This document shows positions 7,005 to 10,713 of a DNA stretch of 10,713 bases, one piece after another (the first letter of the stretch is position 1; each line of letters begins with the position of its first letter). Both the position numbers and the translations under genes were made by a program. The notes under the pieces were generated by a model, which made no database searches, had not been told where the DNA came from, and worked only from the letters and a program-made list of their open reading frames with translations. The stretch spans positions 1-10,713 of the forward strand of contig CAZTAS010000220.1 in NCBI GenBank assembly GCA_964611635.1. The letters are read 5' to 3'. Source of the DNA: JAFDED01 sp964611635 (lineage in GTDB: Bacteria; Desulfobacterota; JAFDED01).

Positions 7005-7032
7005 GGGCTTGGAGGCTTTCCCTAAGCCCTCA
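6994..7032 (-). terminator. Rho-independent terminator for tRNA-Leu, overlapping the integrase stop
   Basis: TGAGGGCTT at 7002-7010 pairs with AAGCCCTCA at 7024-7032, a 9-bp stem. On the minus strand, the direction of the tRNA, the stem is followed at once by ATTTTTTCTC (6992-7001), a typical terminator U tract. On the plus strand the following sequence is only loosely T-rich, so it works less well for int. The hairpin lies on the element side of the tRNA 3' end. Confidence 0.7.
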
Positions 7033-7049
7033 TGATTATTGATTAATTT

Positions 7050-7076
7050 TGGTGCCGGAGGCGGGAGTCGAACCCG
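7050..7076. other. Probable attachment-site junction of the integrated element
   Basis: The tRNA 3' end (CCA, acceptor strand and T-arm) is where the element at left would have recombined: the integrase lies 45 nt away, with its 3' end pointing at it. The exact core cannot be set without the second att copy. I searched the left side of the window for another copy of the tRNA 3' sequence and found none, so the other junction lies outside or has diverged. Confidence 0.4.
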
Positions 7077-7137
7077 CACACCCTCAAGGGGCGGGGGATT
7101 TTGAGTCCCCTGCGTCTACCAGTTCCGCCACTCCGGC
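7050..7137 (-). tRNA. tRNA-Leu(CAA)
   Basis: On the minus strand the sequence folds as a class II tRNA. The acceptor stem is GCCGGAG/CTCCGGC, the D-arm GCGGAACTGGTAGACGC, and the anticodon stem GGGGA/TCCCC. The anticodon loop is CTCAAAA, giving anticodon CAA (reads UUG, leucine). A long variable arm and the T-arm GCGGGTTCGACTCCCGC follow. Discriminator A73 and an encoded CCA (7050-7052) are present, so the mature body is 7053-7137, 85 nt plus CCA. Its 3' end faces the integrase gene, and tRNA-Leu 3' ends are frequent integration sites for tyrosine-recombinase elements. The tRNA appears intact, so integration has restored it. Confidence 0.97.
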
Positions 7138-7184
7138 ACGTGTATTTTCAATAACTTACAACTCATTGAATTTGATTTCACCTG

Positions 7185-7203
7185 AGGGAGCATATAGGGA
7201 GCA
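7185..7203. repeat. 11-bp-period direct repeat AGGGAGCA beside the decayed integrase
   Basis: AGGGAGCA occurs at 7185-7192 and 7196-7203, separated by TAT, an exact 11-bp period. It lies 18 nt beyond the stop of the decayed minus-strand integrase, between it and the tRNA. The intact module has its own 11-bp-period pair at its integrase 3' end, so both may be tandem recombinase binding sites. Confidence 0.45.
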
Positions 7204-7220
7204 CTTTTTCTTCTGTCTAT

Positions 7221-8240
7221 TTAAATATTCCTCTCTCTTCCTGACTGCTTTCCTTAATTGTATTATACCTCAATAACATCTCTATTGTCGAGTGTCCTGT
7301 TTGCTGCATAATCACAGAGTCATGAACACCTGCTCTTCTCATATCTGTGTTGGAAGTACGCCTCAGGTCGTGAAATTTAACGTCTTTTAATTTTTCCCTT
7401 TTGCATGCGTTCTTAAAAGCAGTTCTGATGCATCTGACTGGCTGCCATTTCCTCTAATGAATACATATTTGTGAGTAACCCCTAACCTCTCTCTTAATTC
7501 TAGGCATTCTTTCAAAGCCTGTAAAGCTCTTCTCCAAAATAAACCCTTCGCCTTTAATGGTCCTTGTTGTCATTCTGGCTTAAATCAATGTACCTCTCTT
7601 CAAGGTTAACTTTATCAAAAGTCAGCCTAAGAATTTCTGCCTTTCGCATTCCGGTGTAGTATGCTGCCCTTTCAATTCACTTTGCCACTGCATTGAGCCT
7701 TTCACATAGCTTTTCAAACTCATTCCAGGTCAAAACCCTATCTCGAGCACTGTCCTCTTTTAACATCTTTACTGCATGGGTCTTTACTGACCAGTTCTTC
7801 ATCACATTCCCAGGTTGTTGAAAACTCTCATCAGAGCGATTTTCCTGTTTACAGTGGCAGGTTTGATATTATTGCCCTGCCAAGTCTTTTCAGCTTTTCT
7901 ATGAACCTGGAGATTCTTGATCTGCTTTTGCGTGATTTCATCAGCTATGAGATGCCCGAAACGTGCTTTCAGCACTTTCGCTCTTTTCAAATCGCTCTGG
8001 CAGCTATTTTTTGCCTTTACAAATCCTGCCCTACATACAAGTCAATTAGCTCGCTGAACTTTATTTTTGGCTTAGGGTCCTCAAGAGCTAATCCCTGCTC
8101 ATCTCTCCGAAAAAACTAGTTTTCTTTCTTTCGCAGGGACTTTTCAGTGAATTTTCTCGAATAGCTTGCCCTCTTAATCTTGAACTTTTATAGGAACAAT
8201 TGAAGAGACGGGTGTTTAAAAAAGCTATCACCTTCCTTCT
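7221..8240 (-). pseudogene. Decayed tyrosine integrase
   Basis: On the minus strand, pieces in different frames follow the integrase order. They are KFSELIDLYV and VLKARFGHLIADEITQKQIK (core-binding), ATVNRKIALMR, then TWNEFEKLCERLNAVAK and an in-frame TGA. Next comes AAYYTGMRKAEILRLTFDKV (first catalytic Arg), then FKNACKREKLKDVKFHDLRR (His and Arg), TGHSTIEMLLRYNTI (His and Tyr), and a TAA at 7221-7223. Several frameshifts and at least two in-frame stops make it inactive, although the C-terminal box is well kept. The C-terminal pieces closely resemble the intact integrase (FKNACQRSGMQDIRFHDLRH), so the two belong to the same subfamily but are not recent copies. The start is uncertain; a GTG near 8229 follows GAAGGAAG. 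The gene points at the tRNA 5' side. Confidence 0.85.
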
Positions 8241-8279
8241 GGAGGAAGAAAATAGCAGAATGCCCCGCCTCTGTCAATA

Positions 8280-8440
8280 TTAATCTCTTGCTTTTGCCTT
8301 ATCCAGAAATACATCAACTTTCCTCTTATCCCAAAGGAGCTTCCCCCCAATTTTTATAGGCTGAATAGGAAAAGTCCCTGGTTCTCAAGTTCAATACTAA
8401 CTGCTACCAAACAGTTTCCTGTAGTTTCAGTTCATAGCAT
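8280..8440 (-). pseudogene. Decayed excisionase/AlpA-like gene
   Basis: A minus-strand frame ending in TAA at 8280-8282 reads FPIQPIKIGGKLLWDKRKVD and then VFLDKAKARD. This is the wing and closing helix of a small HTH excisionase, with the same layout as the intact one (KFPIHAKKIGRLVKFDKKTV). Upstream of base 8378 the reading continues in another frame as SIELENQGL, so at least one frameshift is present and no good start remains. It sits directly upstream of the decayed integrase, reproducing the xis-int order of the intact module in the opposite orientation. Confidence 0.65.
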
Positions 8441-8486
8441 ATTTGAATCACAATTCATCACCGATTCTGACAATGTAAATCAAAAG

Positions 8487-9431
8487 CTAGAGTGCTGTTA
8501 TTGGTGCATATAGTTTTCTCATATGCTCTGATTTTTTAACCAAACCTTCGACATACCTCACCTGATTCTCATCCAAATCTAAAATTTCAGCTATATCAGC
8601 ATGTTTCCAATTTTTTTCCAGAGCCAATAAAATTACATCCAGTTTTTCATAAGGTAGTCCAATTGCCTCCTCATCGATAATGCCTGGTATGATATCAGGT
8701 GATGGCGATTTTTCTATTATCCTTGATGGAATATTCAGAAATTTAGCAAGTTCTATGACTTGAGTTTTATACAGGTTCAAAAGTGGCATAATATCAGCGG
8801 CATGGTCGCATCCATGTTTAACGAAGAATCCAATTTCATGTTCTGTTTTATTTGCTGCTCCCGTTATTAACCTGTTTTCAAGCTCCCCATGAAGATAGAG
8901 TAGCATCATTCTCAGTCTATGTTTAACACGATAATAGGCATTACACTTTTTTAGATACGGGACAAATTTTTTATTTTTAAAACCTAATATGCTAGTAGAG
9001 AAGGGAGTTTCTCCCGTTTTGCTTGTATAAAGCTTATAAGCTTTCTTAACAAGATTTTCTTTTATTTTTTCTGACATAGGAAATTTATGCAGGGGAAATA
9101 GTTTATATATTCCCAACTCTTCCAGATAAGGGCTGATATCAATCACTCTTGTATCAATATTGAATTGCTTGGCAAACTCTATGGAATCTTTTATGTATTC
9201 TTTTTTAGAGTCCTTTTCTGGCATGATCAGTGCTAAAGTTTTTTCGGAACCAACCGCTCTTTTACAAAAAACACCAACAACGCTTGAATCCACCCCACCG
9301 CTCAGTCCGAAAATTACTCCCTCCCTTTCCAGCTTTTCCATTGATTCTCTAATAAATTCTTCTAAAGAAAAAGATAGTCTTATCGGGTCGATCTTCAATT
9401 GCAGTTGATTATTCTTTGGAAAGAGATTCAT
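8487..9431 (-). CDS. nadE: Ammonia-dependent NAD+ synthetase (314 aa)
   Basis: This enzyme makes NAD+ from deamido-NAD+ using ATP and ammonia, the last step of NAD synthesis, in the cytoplasm. The ATP-pyrophosphatase P-loop is FGLSGGVDSSVVG (residues 41-53). Other family landmarks are AYYRVKHRLRMMLLYLHGE (166-183), GAANKTEHEIGFFVKHG (191-207), DIMPLLNLYKTQV (213-225) and DEEAIGLPYEKLD (253-265). No glutaminase domain is present, so free ammonia is the expected nitrogen donor. At 314 aa it is longer than the usual 250-280. The extra length is a Lys-rich insert at about 110-165, and the normal GDGAAD loop reads GCDHAAD here. Its AT-rich composition differs from the central operon. ATG 9431 has only a weak GGA upstream. 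It stands alone, with no NAD-pathway neighbour, and is probably a core host gene. Confidence 0.92.
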   Translation of the reverse strand: MNLFPKNNQLQLKIDPIRLSFSLEEFIRESMEKLEREGVIFGLSGGVDSSVVGVFCKRAVGSEKTLALIMPEKDSKKEYIKDSIEFAKQFNIDTRVIDISPYLEELGIYKLFPLHKFPMSEKIKENLVKKAYKLYTSKTGETPFSTSILGFKNKKFVPYLKKCNAYYRVKHRLRMMLLYLHGELENRLITGAANKTEHEIGFFVKHGCDHAADIMPLLNLYKTQVIELAKFLNIPSRIIEKSPSPDIIPGIIDEEAIGLPYEKLDVILLALEKNWKHADIAEILDLDENQVRYVEGLVKKSEHMRKLYAPITAL

Positions 9432-9958
9432 ATTATTTTTCCAATATTAAGTTCTAAATATTATCTCAAATTATATATCCCCATAACTTATATATTTTAA
9501 ATTAAAAGTTTAATCTCCATTTTTTCAAGGAAAACTTATAAGTCCTTAAAATTTTTTGCTGTTTCAGCACAGGCCTTAAAATGCTTTTGAAACTTCCGAT
9601 GCTATTATTATTTTCAAAGCAGTGTCGGGAACTTGCGAGGTGGCCCTTGGAATCGGGGAGTAGCTGTTGCCGGCGGCTTTCGCCCTTTCGCCTGTGCCTC
9701 AATCCGTTTCATAGCTCCTTTTCCAGCCCCCGCCACTTCAAACCCAGCGAGCAGATTTCCCGCACTGCGCTTTCCTGATCGCTTCGCGCTGAAGGTTATG
9801 GGAACTATCGTGCTGGAAGCGCTTTTATCTGTGGCTCATAATACCGCACCCTGTGGTTATAAAAGAGCCCCAGTCTCTGGCTTAGCGCTTTATTTCATAA
9901 ATTGTGTTACGTATACGGGCGGTATCCTTCTAAAACTTCTTATTCCATATAATATTTT

Positions 9959-10043
9959 GGGTGCCACTTGCAGAGCCGAAGGATCGCCAGTGAAACCGGG
10001 TATGGAAGACACGGGCACGCCTGCGGCTTTGCCCGTGGCACCC
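9959..10043. repeat. 85-bp palindromic repeat element
   Basis: GGGTGCCAC at 9959-9967 is inverted as GTGGCACCC at 10035-10043. Inside it, CACGGGCA at 10010-10017 pairs with TGCCCGTG at 10030-10037. Nested inverted repeats around a GGGCA/TGCCC core suggest a REP- or MITE-like element. No transposase is nearby. Confidence 0.5.
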
Positions 10044-10331
10044 CATTAAGAAATGGAAAAATGCGGCACGGCCATCCCATTAATTTTTTATAACCCATAG
10101 AAAATTATCTAATCAGATTGTGTTCCAGAAAATAGCTGCTCAATTTTCGGAAGCCCAAAATACGACACTGTAATTATAAAATAAACCACTAAGCCATCTC
10201 CTACTCCACCTCTTCCAGCCGAAGCCCGGTCTTTTCATGGCTCGCATCATATGTCGCCGTATCTTCTTCTCTACCAATTGTTATCCATAATAGAAGCATT
10301 GACTCGAATTGCCAATAGCGAAGTAGCTCAC

Positions 10332-10346
10332 CCATCCACGGGATGG
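10332..10346. repeat. Short hairpin, 3-nt loop
   Basis: CCATCC at 10332-10337 pairs with GGATGG at 10341-10346 across loop ACG. It is one of a series of small perfect palindromes in this region. Confidence 0.35.
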
Positions 10347-10423
10347 CATTGTCGTTGGGCTTCAGATTCTTGGTTTCCCTCCGATCTGCCATCCACGCTA
10401 CAGGACTACTGGCTCTTACCCCG

Positions 10424-10440
10424 GCAGGACTAACTCCTGC
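10424..10440. repeat. REP-like hairpin
   Basis: GCAGGA at 10424-10429 pairs with TCCTGC at 10435-10440 across loop CTAAC. A nearby CAGGACTA at 10411-10418 repeats part of the arm. Translated, this type of sequence gives spurious AGVSPAGVRASSPVA-like peptides. Confidence 0.45.
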
Positions 10441-10581
10441 TGAACATGCGAGTATTTGCTGTACGCACAGCGAAATTATTATCTCGGATTTTGCAGTAGA
10501 AGATCAAAAAAACACAGAAAACGCATTATTCCTTGCTACAGATGCGGAATATGGGCACGCACTTTTTCATTGCGTGGAACA

Positions 10582-10623
10582 GGCTTCCAGCCCGTGGACA
10601 AGCATGGGCAAGATGCCCATGCT
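10582..10623. repeat. REP-like double hairpin
   Basis: GGCTTCCAGCC at 10582-10592 is a small hairpin. It is followed by a perfect 10-bp stem, AGCATGGGCA at 10601-10610 with TGCCCATGCT at 10614-10623, and loop AGA. Two hairpins in close succession in noncoding DNA is the usual form of REP elements. Confidence 0.6.
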
Positions 10624-10672
10624 ACAATAAATTTCCATGAGGTGTTGAGGGTATTTTGATTAATTAGTGTCC

Positions 10673-10693
10673 ATCCGGAAACCCCGGATTTTT
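10673..10693 (+). terminator. Candidate terminator or repeat end
   Basis: ATCCGG at 10673-10678 pairs with CCGGAT at 10684-10689 across loop AAACC, and the stem runs into TTTTT (10689-10693). The form fits a Rho-independent terminator, but no plus-strand gene is seen upstream. It could instead belong to the end of a mobile element beyond the window edge. Confidence 0.35.
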
Positions 10694-10713
10694 GATGCGA
10701 GTTGTGATCGGTA

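Larger units (their letters stand above)
9432..10713. other. Repeat-rich region without a convincing gene
   Basis: From 9432 to 9600 the DNA is very AT-rich, upstream sequence for nadE. A weak hairpin at 9527-9547 (AAGGA/TCCTT around ACTTATAAGT) is followed by a short T run. From 9617 to 9835 the minus strand has a 73-codon open frame without an upstream start (it includes AGNLLAGFEVAGAGKGAMKR). It may be a gene remnant or translated repeat DNA. From 9950 onward there are several palindromes, listed separately. A 63-codon minus-strand ORF at 10201-10392 extends upstream into one of these palindromes and has no recognised domain, so I do not call it a gene. Confidence 0.5.

Noticed and set aside
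7049..7276. 75-codon plus-strand ORF beginning MVPEAGVEPAHPQGAGDFES
   Set aside because: It is the antisense reading of the tRNA-Leu gene, a well-known source of spurious protein annotations.
9740..9773. 34-nt minus-strand segment resembling group II intron domain V (GCGGGAAATCTGC)
   Set aside because: The length matches, but the lower stem has several mismatches (G-G, C-T, A-C), and no reverse transcriptase or other intron domain is found nearby.
9633..10049. 138-codon plus-strand ORF with Ser, Pro and Arg bias
   Set aside because: It crosses the 85-bp palindromic repeat and several composition changes, with no domain or ribosome binding site. It looks like chance in noncoding DNA.
10201..10392. 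63-codon minus-strand ORF
   Set aside because: The frame continues upstream into palindromic repeat sequence, there is no ribosome binding site, and no domain is recognised.
1..10713. CRISPR array or toxin-antitoxin pair
   Set aside because: No regularly spaced repeats of array type are present, and no gene pair has recognisable toxin or antitoxin features.

Overview
The window reads as a bacterial chromosome segment carrying an integrated mobile element beside a tRNA gene. The host is probably Gram-negative: there is a lipoprotein-like ORF and Shine-Dalgarno sites are strong. Repeat-rich intergenic DNA would fit Desulfobacterota or a similar environmental lineage, but no marker here fixes the taxonomy.

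Left part (1-1248): the C-terminal end of an unidentified plus-strand gene enters from the left edge and overlaps, tail to tail, a two-gene minus-strand operon (a 104-aa protein with a possible HTH, then a 226-aa helical repeat-like protein).

Centre (1410-5022): a compact plus-strand operon in which every gene has its own strong ribosome binding site. It encodes a 33-aa membrane peptide, a membrane-anchored NTF2/SnoaL-like protein, a small probable lipoprotein, a two-helix membrane protein, a nine-cysteine zinc-binding protein, and a large HerA/FtsK-class ATPase. The ATPase is fused to a winged-helix-like region and a PD-(D/E)XK-like domain, and is split by a one-base frameshift near 3695. 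The set looks like a small membrane-associated DNA-handling or translocation module. Its exact function is not recognisable.

Cargo end and integration module (5023-7137): a 480-nt noncoding region with four tight hairpins leads into an excisionase-like HTH gene and an intact tyrosine integrase. The integrase points at the 3' end of a minus-strand tRNA-Leu(CAA), the expected attachment site. A terminator overlapping the integrase stop codon serves the tRNA strand, and short repeats in the integrase tail resemble arm-type recombinase sites.

Right part (7185-10713): on the other side of the tRNA lies a second, decayed excisionase-integrase pair in opposite orientation, with its own 11-bp-period direct repeat. 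It is followed by an intact, AT-rich NAD+ synthetase gene on the minus strand. The last 1.2 kb has no convincing gene and is rich in palindromic repeats.
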